Shown: positions 48,301-59,200 of the stretch, piece after piece
Numbering within the stretch: the stretch's first letter is position 1
Layout of the letters: every line of letters starts with the position of its first letter
From: Carya illinoinensis
Lineage: Eukaryota; Streptophyta; Magnoliopsida; Fagales; Juglandaceae
Reading direction: 5' to 3'
Assembly: GCF_018687715.1 (NCBI RefSeq)
Contig: NC_056758.1
Location: 30,546,967 to 30,610,966, forward strand
Length of the DNA stretch: 64,000 bases
Translations under genes and position numbers: made by a program
The notes under the pieces: generated by a model
Told to the model about the DNA's origin: nothing
Databases searched by the model: none
What the model saw: the letters and a program-made list of their open reading frames with translations, nothing else

Positions 48301-51300
48301 CACTCTCTTCCTCTCTTCTTTCTCTTCCACACTCTGTCTGCACACACGCAGCACACACTCTCTGTTTTCTTTCTACACTTCTCTGCTGCACCCTTAAGCT
48401 CTCCTATTTATAGGAGAGCAGATCACTACATTGCAGCAATTTGCTGCATGATGCTTGGGGAGGTGCCTAACAATACAAAAGAGCAAACGGTGCAACGGTG
48501 CATTCGGTGTCTTTCGGTGCACTGTTCACTGTTTTTGTCTCCACCTGCAACAATCTCCTACTTGGAGACAAATGAGTCTACATATCTTCATAGCAACTAT
48601 CACAGCAACTTCAAGTCATGCCTTTAAGTACGAAGTCCAACTGAAGCTATACACAGCTTCAGTTTGTCAGCAGTAACTACTTTTGTGAACATGTCTGCTG
48701 GGTTCTCTGTTCCTCGAATCTTCTCAAGTATTAGCTGTCCACTATCGAGAAGAGATCGGATAAAATGGTATCGCAACTGTATGTGTTTTGTTCTGGAATG
48801 AAAGGCTGGATTCTTTGCAAGAAAAATAGCACTCTGACTATCACTATGCAGAATGCCTTTTTCATTCTTCTTTCCCAATTCCTCCAAGAATGACTGCAAC
48901 CAAACCATTTTCTTCCCTACTTCAGTTATAGCAACGTATTCCACTTCTGTAGTTGAGAGAGCAACAATCTTCTGTAACTTAGAAGCCCACGATACAGCTG
49001 TATCACCCAGCGTATACACAAATCCAGTAGTACTTTTTCTGCTGTCAACGTCACCTGCTAAATCAGCATCTACATATCCCTGTAGTTTTAAACCTGCTTT
49101 TGTAAAGCATAGTGACGTATCTGAAGAGCCTTGTAGATATCTTAAAATCCACTTGACTGCTTCCCAATGCTGCTTTCCTGGATTACTCATGTACCTGCTC
49201 ACAGCTCCCACTGCTTGTGCAATATCTGGCCTTGTACAGACCATGGCGTACATAAGACTACCAATAGCAGATGCATAGGGTATTCTGTTCATGTATTCTT
49301 GCTCTTCCTTCGTCTTTGGCGACTGATCCTTAGTTAGTCGAAAGTGACTAGCTAAGGGTGTGCTCACTGGTTTCGCCTTGTCCATGTTAAACCTTCTAAG
49401 CACCTTCTTTACATACTCCTCCTGCAAGAGCTTGAGAGTATTATTAGACCTGTCTCTAATAATTCTCATACCAAGGATTTGTTTTGCAGCACCCAAATCC
49501 TTCATCTCAAACCGCTTTGACAACTGCTTATTCAGTTCATTGATTTCCTCGATGCTTGACCCTGCAACGAGCATATCATCCACATACAACAGTAGGATAA
49601 TATAAGAGTTGTCAAAGTTCTTCATATAGCAACAATGGTCAGCCTGCAGTCTTGTAAATCCATTACTGCACATGAAGTTGTCAAACTTCCGGTACTATTG
49701 TCGTGGAGCTTGTTTTAGGCCATACAAGCTCTTCTTTAGTTTGCAAACTAGATTCTCTTTTCCCTTCACTGAGAATCCTTGTGGCTGGTGCATATAGATG
49801 TCTTCCTCCAAATCACCATGAAGGAATGCAGTTTTCACATCTAACTGCTCAAGATGTAAATTCTCTGCAGCCACAATTGCCAATACTAGCCTGATCGTTG
49901 TCAATTTTACAACTAGAGAGAAAATGTTTGTGTAGTCGACACCTTCCTTTTGTTGAAACCCCTTCACGACCATTCTGGCATTGTAGTGCTTGCTACCATT
50001 GTGCTCTTCCTTAATTCTGTACACCCATTTATTGTGCAAAGCCTTCTTGTCTTTTGGAAGCTTAGTTAGCTCCCATGTCTGATTTGACATCAGTGACTCC
50101 ATCTCATCTTGCATGGCTTTCTCCCACTTGATCGAATTTTCAATTCGTAGAGTTTCATCATAACTTTCCGGTTCACCACTATCTGTTAGCAAGATGTAGT
50201 ATAGAGATGGTGAGAACCGCTGTGGTGGCCTAATTGTTCTTGAAGATCTTCGAATAACAGTGAGTGGTGTACGTTGTTCGATCTGTGTATCATCATTTTC
50301 TTGATCCTCGTTCTGATCAGTGTTGACTCGAGTAACATCAAAGTCAACAACCTCAGGTTTCTTTGGTTGTTCCTCAGATTCAGCTTGTGACTTAGCTTTG
50401 TACAGAATCTGCTCATTAAATATCACATTTCTACTTCTGATGATTTTGCGATTTTTATCATCCCAAAATCGATAGCCAAATTCTTCATCACCATAACCGA
50501 TGAAAAAATATTTTCTAGATTTGGCTTCTAACTTGTTACGATCAGTAGAATCTATGTGAACATATGATAAACAGCCAAAAACTTTCAAATGGGAAAGATT
50601 TACCTTCTTTCCGCTCCAGACTTCCTCTGGTAGATCGAACTTTAAGGGAACTGAAGGTTCCCGATTAATCAAATAGGCTGCAGTGTTAATTGCATCAGCC
50701 CAAAAACATTCAGGCAATCCTGAATTCAGCCTCATGCTTCTGGCACGTTCATTGAGAGTTCTGTTCATGCGTTCAGCTACGCCATTTTGCTGCGGTGTCC
50801 CGGGAATAGTCTTCTGAAATCTAATCCCATTTGCAGCACAGAATTCTTTGAACCCTCCGTCGATGTACTCTCCTCCATTGTCTGACCTCAGACATTTTAA
50901 CTTCAAGCCTGTTTCATTTTCAACCATGGCTCTCCACTTCTTGAAAGTATCAAATGTGTCAGATTTATTTTTCAAAAAATAAACCCATACTTTCCTGCTT
51001 GAGTTATCAATAAAGGAAATATAGTACCGCGATCCTCCAAGAGAAGCGACTGGGGATGGCCCCCATAAATCTGTGTGCACCAACTCCAACTTTGTAGATT
51101 TTGGAGTTCTATCATTTTTCAGGAAACTAACATTTTTCTGTTTCCCAAAAATGCAACCTTCACACATGTCGAAATCAGTTGATTCCAACTTTGGTAACTT
51201 CCCCTTGGATAATAGTACTTTCATTCCTTTTTCACTCATGTGACCAAGCCTTTGATGCCATAGATTGACATTTGCATCAGCAATTGCAATAGTATCTCTA

Positions 51301-54300
51301 ATGCTTGAAGTCATGTATAGAGTACCTGTTTTTGTGCCTCGAGCTACTACCATAGCTCCTTTTGTTATCTTCCACGTGCCACCGGTAAATAGTACCGAAT
51401 GCCCATCAGCATCAAGTTGTCCTACAGAAATCAGGTTCCTCATGAGCTTGGGAACATGTCGCACCTTCTGTAGCAACCATGCACTTCCATTGGGCAGATT
51501 GATTGGTACATCTCCCATGCCTTCGATTTCCAACGCTTCACCATCTGCTAAGTACACCTTCCCGAAATCACCAGTGACATAATTCTGCATGATTTCTCGA
51601 TGTGCTGTAGTGTGGAACGAGGCTTCTGAATCTAACACCCAAGATTCAATTTGGTTGTCGACTGAAAGGAGTAAGGCATCTTGGAGATCTTCTGTTGTGG
51701 CATTAACAGAGTCATGCCCATTCTTCTTCTTAGCTTCCTTACAATTATTTTTGAAGTGGCCAATCTTGCCACAATTCCAGCACTGTACTTGTTTTCCGGA
51801 CCTTGATTTACTTCTACCTCTTCGGGACTTCGATCTGCCCCGATTTGAACTTCTACTAGCTCCTCTACCTCTCGTCTCGAGGTTTAAGGTAGAACTGGAA
51901 GTTGATGCTTCTCCTGTATCTCTTCTGCGAACTTCCTCGCTAAGAATATGGTCCCAGATATCTTGATACTTCATCTTTGTTTTGCCATGAGAATTGCTAA
52001 CAGCTGTTCTCATGGCCTCCCAGCTCTTTGGCAATTGAGCTAGAGCAATCAGTGCACGTACTTCATCACCAAATTCAATCCCCACTGAAGCTAATTGATT
52101 GATGATGGTGTTGAACTCATTCAGATGCTGAATAACTGGAGTTCCTTCTGCCATTCTCAAGTAGAATAGCTTGTACATCAAATGCACTTTATTATTGGCT
52201 GATGGCTGCTCGTACATGTCCGATAGAGCTTTCATCAAATCCGCCGTGGTCTTCTCCTTTCCCACATTGTGTGCAACTGATCTTGACAGTGTTAGTCGAA
52301 TGATTCCCAACACTTGTCTATCAAGGAAACCCCAATCTTCATTGCTCATGTCATCTGGCTTTCTTCCTAGGAGTGGAAGATGTAGTTTCTTCCCATAGAG
52401 ATAATCCTCTATCTGCATTCTCCAGTAGGCAAAGTCTGTACCGTCAAATTTCTCGATACCAACACCTTTAGCTTCTTCTCCAGCCATAACTTTACAAATG
52501 AGTTCAAATTCAAACAAACAAAGATCACCGTTGCGTCCGAAACACTCGAATTAACTGGAAACGAGTCCGGAATGATCCAAATAGTTTGTCAGCACTATTT
52601 GATCGTCGCGATGGAACTCCAACTGGCGTGATCTAGCCCAAAATGATCTGCAACACGTGGATGGTTCAGATCCAATGTACTGATGCCGAATCTCAAAATT
52701 TCGACCGTATGGATGAGTCCGGAATGATCCAAATAGTTGGAAAGCACTATTTGATCGTCGAAATCGGACTCCGAATGGCTTAGATCTAGCCAAAAACAGA
52801 TCTGAAAAATGGACGGTTCTGATCTGTCTGGCGCGTGAGATACACGCGCTGCACAGTGCGCTTGGGCAACGCGTGGGCGCGTGTAATACACGCGCTAAAG
52901 TACTGTGGCGCGTGGGGGAGAGTGAGGCGCGTGTGACACACGCGCCGAACCTCTCTAGGGCGCGTGACGGCGCGTGGGCGCATGTCCTTCACGCGTCTTC
53001 AACTTCTGGAGCGCGTGACGGCGTGTGGGCGCGTGTGGTGCACGCGTCTTCAACCTCCGGAGCGCGTGGGGGAGCGTGGGTTGCAGCAGATGCACGCGCC
53101 GATCTTCTAGGGGCGCGTGTAGGCTCGTCCGACCTCCGTTTTCGATTCCGTTTGTGGCAACGGATTCGTCTCGACGTGAGGAACACCGTGGAGTTGTCAA
53201 AAAATGATTTTGAACAACTTGAATTTTCGGACAGCTCGAACCAGTGCTCTGATACCAGTTGTTGGGAGCTGTTCTGACACAGAGACGATCCTAAATAAAG
53301 GAGGGACGAAATTTAACCTGGTTCGGCAATTGCCTACGTCCACAGCTGCTGTAATTTCACTATGAAAGTAATTTTTACAGAAAAAATTCTCTCTGCTCAC
53401 CCACTCTCTTCCTCTCTTCTTTCTCTTCCACACTCTGTCTGCACACACGCAGCACACACTCTCTGTTTTCTTTCTACACTTCTCTGCTGCACCCTTAAGC
53501 TCTCCTATTTATAGGAGAGCAGATCACTATATTGCAGCAATTTGCTGCATGATGCTTGGGGAGGTGCCTAACAATACAAAAGAGCAAACGGTGCAACGGT
53601 GCATTCGGTGTCTTTCGGTGCACTGTTCACTGTTTTTGTCTCCACCTGCAACAGATGGCTTGTCATTGTTGCCTGTCTATGCCAATGTCACACTCAACCA
53701 GCCATAATAGTTAATTTGAACTGTAATTTTTCCCTTTTGGGTTAGTTTCTTTTTTTCCAGCAAATTAAAATCTCCATTCATTATTCGCTTTAAATATGTA
53801 CTAGCATGCTTTTTGGCAGAAATTTCTGAAAAACAGGAAAGATGATGCACTCTATCTAATATCTAAAAAGAATACCTTATTTCTGTTTTGATGACTTTGC
53901 AGGTATATGAACACATAACATTTGAAAATGAGAAGCACATATCCCTTGCCTCATTTTCAGGAATGCAAGAGCGGACTATTATTACATCTTCCTTGTCTAA
54001 AACTTTTAGCGTCACAGGTTAAAGCTGGCATCCCAAAAGCTTGTAATATAGATTTCCTTGGGCTGGAAAATGCAATCTAAATCTTCTTCATTCTTTTTGT
54101 TTTGTTTTTTTTTTTTTTGGTTTTTTTTTTGTTATATTTTTACTCATTGTTCTTGGCTGCTCTTATAGTTGCCAAATGTTCCATTTCTGCTTGGTGCTGA
54201 GTTGTTGCACTAGCTGGTTGCTCTTCAGAATCACTTTGTTCCACTGTTGGTATGTTGCTTTCAGGTTGGAGGGTTGGATGGGCAATTGCTCCAGCTTTCA

Positions 54301-55078
54301 TTGCCTCTGCAATCAGAAACATTCATGTTAAAATCACAGATTCTGCTCCAGCACCTTTTCAGGAAGCTGCCTTGACTGCTTTGAGAAGCCCATCCGAATA
54401 CTTTGAATCATTGAGAAGAGTAGGAGAAGCATTTTTTTTTTTTTTTTTTACTCTAGTATTGTGAAGTTCACAGCCTTTGCTCATTTATACCATGTAACTG
54501 AAATGTGACATTGTTTCTGATAATATCTCTGCTGTGCTCAGGATTATGAATCCAAAAGAGATTACATTGTCAAGTTGCTTGCTGGGATTGGCTTTAAGAT
54601 TGAGTTTAAGCCTCAGGGTTCAATCTTTTTGTTTGCAGAGATTCCTGAAAGTTGCCTGCTCTCGGATGTGAGTTCTTTTTCACTTTGGTTGTGTAATCAT
54701 CTTCAAAAATTACAACATTGGCTTACTTTCCTTCTTTTTGTTTGCTCAAGGTTCCATTTAGCCCATTATAAGCAGTAAATTAAGTTTCCTTACTTTATTT
54801 ATTCTTCCCAATTGAATAAGCGACGAATTTATTCCTTTCAGGTAGAATATGTTAAAGAACTGATAAAGCAGGCAGGGGTGGTGGCCGTTCCAGGTCGTGG
54901 ATTTTTTCATACAAATTTATCCATGAAGAAAATTTCTCAGGAAGATTTTAGCTACCAGGAGAGATACATCAGATTTGCTTTCTGTAAGAGTGACACTACT
55001 TTAGCTGCTGCTGCGCAAAAACTTGGTAAGCTTTCAGATGCTACAGGGCGTCTCAAACTACATCATTCTGATACATAG
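45374..55078 (+). CDS. Class-I aminotransferase (kynurenine/methionine aminotransferase-like)
   Basis: This is a pyridoxal-phosphate enzyme of fold type I, closest to the plant kynurenine-oxoglutarate/methionine aminotransferases. Nine exons: 45374-45555, 46166-46296, 46398-46483, 46556-46650, 47433-47529, 53903-54017, 54265-54419, 54542-54667 and 54842-55078. All introns are GT-AG, and the joined frame is 1224 nt, 407 residues. The N-terminus reads [12 protein letters not shown] and [18 protein letters not shown] and ITDEVYEH bind the cofactor, [16 protein letters not shown] carries the Schiff-base lysine, and YIRFAFCK carries the substrate arginine. No transit peptide is visible, so a cytosolic place is inferred; some plant relatives carry an N-terminal extension. 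Intron 5 is about 6.4 kb because Copia F sits in it on the opposite strand. The coding sequence looks intact; the exact substrate is not decided. Confidence 0.93.
45904..46033. repeat. Small foldback element in aminotransferase intron 1
   Basis: About 130 bp with terminal inverted repeats: AAGGCAATGTTTGGTT on the left faces AACCAAACATGGCCTT on the right. The inside has a repeated TATTCTCTGCATTT. No clear target-site duplication is visible. Confidence 0.6.
46912..47063. repeat. 76-bp tandem duplication in aminotransferase intron 4
   Basis: Two copies of a segment containing TTAGACTCACCTAATATCTT and TGCTGTAGGA / TTCTGTAGGA lie 76 bases apart, with small differences. They are intronic and I see no coding role. 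Confidence 0.7.
48217..48242. other. Conserved palindromic stem in LTR of F
   Basis: GTGG-TTC-GGCAATTGCC-TACGT-CCAC has the perfect 10-bp palindrome GGCAATTGCC inside outer pairing arms. It matches the stem in element C (15117-15145) except for one base at the centre. In the right LTR (about 53318-53343) one outer pair is lost by a G-to-C change. Confidence 0.6.
48398..48419 (-). promoter_or_regulatory. TATA box within an inverted repeat, LTR of F
   Basis: Arms GCTCTCCTAT and ATAGGAGAGC are separated by TT, so the minus-strand TATA box TATAAATAG sits at the centre of a 22-base inverted repeat. The right LTR has the same arrangement at 53499-53520. Confidence 0.7.
48624..52487 (-). CDS. Gag-pol polyprotein of Tork F, one premature stop
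   Basis: One frame of 1287 codons runs from [10 protein letters not shown] (ATG at 52487-52485) to a stop at 48624-48626. The single premature stop is a TAG at 49695-49697, replacing the Trp of the reverse-transcriptase motif [12 protein letters not shown]. Gag has zinc knuckle [14 protein letters not shown]. The protease motif is altered from DSGAS to DSEAS (codon GAA at 51626-51624). Integrase shows [18 protein letters not shown] and [10 protein letters not shown]. After the stop come YVDDMLVAG and RNase H with DADLAGD and [11 protein letters not shown]. Full-length protein is not expected, and the protease change is a second likely inactivating lesion. Confidence 0.93.
52560..53245 (-). 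other. Leader of Tork F with repeats
   Basis: The untranslated region between primer site and gag holds two copies of GAGTCCGGAATGATCCAAAT (about 52564 and 52709). It also holds a GC-rich array at about 52835-53125 built from GCGCGTG and CACGCGC blocks. No frame here looks like a protein. Confidence 0.75.
52835..53125. repeat. GCGCGTG/CACGCGC inverted-repeat array
   Basis: About 290 bp contains at least six pairs of GGCGCGTG and CACGCG motifs at roughly 35-70 base spacing, for example GGGCGCGTGTAATACACGCG. Each pair can form a short hairpin. It lies in the leader of F, close to the primer site. Confidence 0.85.
53246..53257 (-). other. Primer-binding site of Tork F
   Basis: On the minus strand, TGGTATCAGAGC lies two bases inside the 5' LTR and matches initiator tRNA-Met. 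Confidence 0.92.
53260..53653 (-). repeat. 5' LTR of Tork F
   Basis: A 394-bp LTR that pairs with 48159-48552. The duplication GATGG follows. Confidence 0.96.
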
Positions 55079-55275
55079 GATGCTTTTGGTGATTTTGATT
55101 GAGGCAATATAAACTTGGATAAATTTTAACATCTTGTACTGGATATTGGTTTTCGGCAAAAGCATCACCTATTTGTTTTTCAATAACCTTTAAAAGGTAA
55201 AAACCAGAAAGGTTTGCTCACCCTCATAATGAAATGCAAAATAGTACGCAATAGCATCCTTATTCAGAGAGGGTG

Positions 55276-55542
55276 CTAATCATAAGCCAGACAATCTACT
55301 TGAACATCTGGTATCCATATTGATGGATGCCGCAGTTGAAGTGAAGCCAGTAGAGTAATTGTACAGACTCCAGAGCATGCTGTTCTTGTCATGCCAGCAG
55401 ACCGTTCAGCAGACAAAGCCACAAGGTGCTGAACAAGTCCTGCAAGGCGGGTCGGCTGTGTCATTGTAGCAGGAACAAAGATTATGGAAACCAACAATTC
55501 TTGTCCGGCTGCCACCATGACTTCTGGGTTCGGTTTGGCCAC
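55276..55542 (-). other. Unrecognised open frame, possible exon remnant
   Basis: An 88-codon frame on the minus strand begins MAKPNPEVMVAAGQELLVS and ends DVQVDCLAYD. It has normal protein composition (LAGLVQHLVALSAERSAG), unlike the AT-rich sequence around it. A possible acceptor (TTTTCAG) lies just before it, at the edge of the neighbouring repeat. I do not recognise the family. It may be an exon left from a lost gene, or chance coding within the antisense 3' region of the aminotransferase. Confidence 0.25.
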
Positions 55543-55544
55543 TG

Positions 55545-55725
55545 AAAATTTTGAGATGAGAATTTTGAGTTTAAAATATTATATTTTAATATTATTATTA
55601 TATTGAGATTTAAAAAAGTTAAATTAAAATTTAAAAAAATTAAATTATTTATTATATTTTGTATGAAAATTTAAAAAAATTATAATAATGAGATGAGAAT
55701 TCTAACTTGCCAAACCAAACCTTAA
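55545..55725. repeat. AT-rich MITE-like repeat (family 1)
   Basis: It runs from TTTTGAGATGAGAATTTTG to AATGAGATGAGAATTCT and is followed by CCAAACCAAACC. Same type as 1598-1790. Confidence 0.6.
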
Positions 55726-56162
55726 TATTTGAAGTTATAACTGTCCTCCATTTAAATTCTACTCTACAAGTTACAACCATAAGCAATGCACCAATGCCTA
55801 CGACAGCTCATATTGAGGTCCGTGACCGAAGAATGTAACCGATCTGAATCTTGCTAATACTATATCCTCCACTTGAATATTAGTATTTTAATTCTGAAAA
55901 ATAATACACATGTAATTATTTTCATAATTTTTTGCACTTCTTTATTCTAAATGAGAGGTATTTTTATAAAATAATTTATAAAAATAACGAGAATCTCAAT
56001 TTAAAATATGATTGTATAAACGAATTGTAAAAATGACTGTAATATATGATTGTTACTCTACATAAATTATAAATACATGGAAGGAAAACTATACGTTACG
56101 AGAAAAGGGAAAAATAAACGATATTATTTAATAATTATTTATATAAAGTGAATAGATAACAA

Positions 56163-56211
<49 letters not shown>
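56163..56211. repeat. (TAA)n microsatellite
   Basis: About sixteen AAT units, 75-125 bases before the acyltransferase start codon, and so in or near its promoter. Confidence 0.95.
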
Positions 56212-56213
<2 letters not shown>

Positions 56214-56287
56214 GAAATACTACACTCACGTGCGAGCATCATTACTGGTAAACAATACTCACGAGTTACGACTTCAGAGCTCTGTCG

Positions 56288-59200
56288 ATGGAGCCTGGGA
56301 GACTCGGAGAAAATAGGTACGCGCTTATAGACATGGCAGACGAACAACGCGAACCTCTTCTCCACGAAGACGTCATCATCCCGTGCTCGTCGTCCGACGG
56401 CCCAGATGCATCTACTCCCAGTCCCGCCAATTCCAATCAACGGCTCGCCTCTCTCGACGTCTTCCGTGGCCTCACCGTCGCGGTAAGTACACGCAGTACT
56501 TCTTACTATTTCTGTCAATTTGATATGATTTCGTTCGGATGGAATATTTTTTGAGTTTCTAAGTTCTCTGAAAAATACGCTGCGCGTTTACAGATAGCTT
56601 AATTATATAAAATTGATAGATTCAGGTTACTTCAAAAATAGTAAGTGAACTAGTTGGCTAAGGAATATGTCTGATTTCGAATTGGGTTTTTAGCATAAAG
56701 TGACCTCGATACTAAGAATTATTTTAGTAGTAAATAGTTTAAATTTTACTTGTAAAACTCATTGTAGTATGATGAATCACGGGAAATTTAATACAGCGGC
56801 AGTAAATGTAGCGGTCCAGTTTGTATAATAAGAACTCAAACTGCAAAGTTGTCCTGGAAATATAGAGCATGTTAATACTATTTTTTTTTTTTTAATGTTT
56901 AATGCAGTTAATGATTTTAGTTGACGATGCTGGAGGAGCATTCCCTTCCATAAATCACTCTCCATGGTTTGGTGTGACGCTTGCGGATTTCGTGATGCCA
57001 TTTTTCCTCTTTGGTGTTGGAGTCTCAATCGGTCTAGCATTCAAGGTATAAGAGGATTCCGTATGGTCATGGTTACTTCGACCTGATGATATTTTTCCCC
57101 CGCATGGTCTATGTTTTATTTAACTTTTTGAACCTATCATCGCCCTTTGACTACAGGTGTTTTAGTTTGCACGTGTGTTAATCTACCTGATGATATTTTT
57201 CCCCCGCATGGTCTATGTTTTATTCAACTTTTTGAACCTATCATCCCCCTTTGACTACAGGTGTTTTAGTTTGCACGTGTGTTAATTTTCATAATTATTT
57301 TCTTATATTCTTTTGGGGAAGAGTTGTGTACTTGAAACTATTACTGTTTTGACTATCGATATGCACAATTAACACAAGCTGGCAAGATGTAGCTTAAAAG
57401 ACAACTTCTGCACTCTAAATTCTTATATCTGACGTCAAGAACCAAATGTTTTGAAAAGATGTGTAATTTGTCTCTCATCATTATCTATGGCGGTACCCTT
57501 GCAGAACATTTCTAGCAAAACAACTGCTATGAAGAAAGTCATGCTAAGAACAATTAAACTCTTTCTCTTGGGGCTGTTTTTGCAAGGTACGTTCCTTTCC
57601 TACCTTTTGAGGTCTCCAGCTAGGCCTAGATTTAAAATGTTGGAATGTCAACTTAACCCAGAAGCTTAAGCATATGACTTTTGCTCAAGTTATTATATAA
57701 GCTACTATGTATGCTGATTAGTACTTGATGTAAGACTAAACCATTCACGATCACATTTGTATACTCTGGCACTAAGTAGGTACTGTGAGATTAGACTCGA
57801 CAAAACTCATAATCTCAGTCTATTTCAATGGTATAATTAAGAAGCTGTGAACCCAAATTCTCAATGACCTAATGTAATAGATTACTGAAGGACTACCAGG
57901 TTATATGTACTTTTACTTACCCAAACATACGATGAATAAAGATTTATTCTCTATTTCTTGATGGAATATTCTCCTAGGTGGGTATTTCCATGGTCGTAAC
58001 CATTTAACATTTGGAGTTGATGTGGACAAGATACGTTGGCTGGGTGTTTTACAGGTAACATTCTTCAGTTATCAGGTATATTAGTTTAATTGTTCTCTGC
58101 ATGGTTGATTCATTAATAAGGGTTCAAACATCTACCAAGCATTGTTTCCTTGTAGCTCATCTGCTTTGGTCTTATTGTTTTTGTGTTGCGCCACTTGATA
58201 CTTAGCAGTTGGGATAAATAATACTTTGTGAAACTCTGTTCTGCCCTTGACAGATTACTGACACCTGCTGTCTTCTGAATGCCTCCACAGTGCTGATCTA
58301 GATTTGGGCATGGTTTGTTCTGGCATGTTTGCAAGCCAAATGTGAAAAATGAAAAAGTTGAGATTTAAAGTCTTGGGAAAGGTTTTACTCGACTGGTCTC
58401 TCCATTATTACGGGGACTTATAACATTGCCTCAGTGTTACGAGTGCTTCCAGGCACACTATTACCTGCATAGCTTTCTGCAAACATGTGATAAATCATAT
58501 AGTTGATCTTGTATTCTGCATTATTTTCCATAAATCATAAATCGCTTCCTAGATCCAGAGCTTTGAATTTGTTTTTTCAATGACCATAACCAAGGTTCCA
58601 CAGTTTGAGTCAGGTGCTGTGCTAGGTGTTATCCACGATATGCCAATCTTAGCAAAGTGTTTATATATATATATATAAATCTTTATGTCACATTTCTAAC
58701 TTACATTAATCAGAAGCAAGGCGAGGATGCCAACTGAAAGCACCGATCCACCTTTTGATACTACAATTTTCAAAAGAACCTTGCTACTGTTCCCAGTACA
58801 GCTCCTCCTCCTTGATACTATGTTGCAATGCTTCTTGTACAATATTAACTACGAGACATATAGGTTTTACAAAAATAGCTGGAAAACTTGCTGTTGTTGA
58901 TCATATAGTCCAGACTTCTTAATATATGGGGTTGATAATGTTGGTCTGTAACAAGAGAGCACTTAAATAGGTGCAACTGTATGCTGGGAAATTCTAAGTT
59001 GCGCGTCGAATTATTTGCTATGTGGTGTCTTCCTTCAAGAGTTGGTAATATGGCTCCTTATTACATGTACATTTCGTACGGCATGCTACAAGTCAATTAG
59101 TTAATGAGAGGCCATTAAACTGGTATGCAGTTGATCATGTACAGTTATTCAGGAATTTTGACCATTGTAATGTTTGTCTGTTCCCGGAGCAGAAGCTTGA

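Larger units (their letters stand above)
48159..48552 (-). repeat. 3' LTR of Tork F
   Basis: A 394-bp LTR, TGTTGGGAGC...CCTGCAACA, almost identical to 53260-53653. Confidence 0.96.
48159..53653 (-). mobile_element. Tork-type Copia retrotransposon F, very young, in an intron
   Basis: A 5.5-kb element with 394-bp LTRs (48159-48552, 53260-53653) is flanked by the duplication GATGG at 48154-48158 and 53654-53658. I count three LTR differences in 394 bp. The primer site TGGTATCAGAGC is on the minus strand at 53257-53246, and a polypurine-like tract adjoins the left LTR. It lies in intron 5 of the aminotransferase gene, antisense to it. Its proteins resemble those of element C but clearly form a separate family. 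Confidence 0.96.
55079..56287. other. Intergenic between aminotransferase and acyltransferase genes
   Basis: It holds the aminotransferase 3' untranslated region (extent not fixed), a minus-strand open frame at 55276-55542, a family-1 repeat at 55545-55725, AT-rich DNA, and a TAA repeat shortly before the next gene. Confidence 0.5.

Noticed and set aside
52873..53277. A 134-codon frame rich in Ala, Arg and Gly
   Set aside because: It reads through the GC-rich hairpin array in the leader of Tork F.
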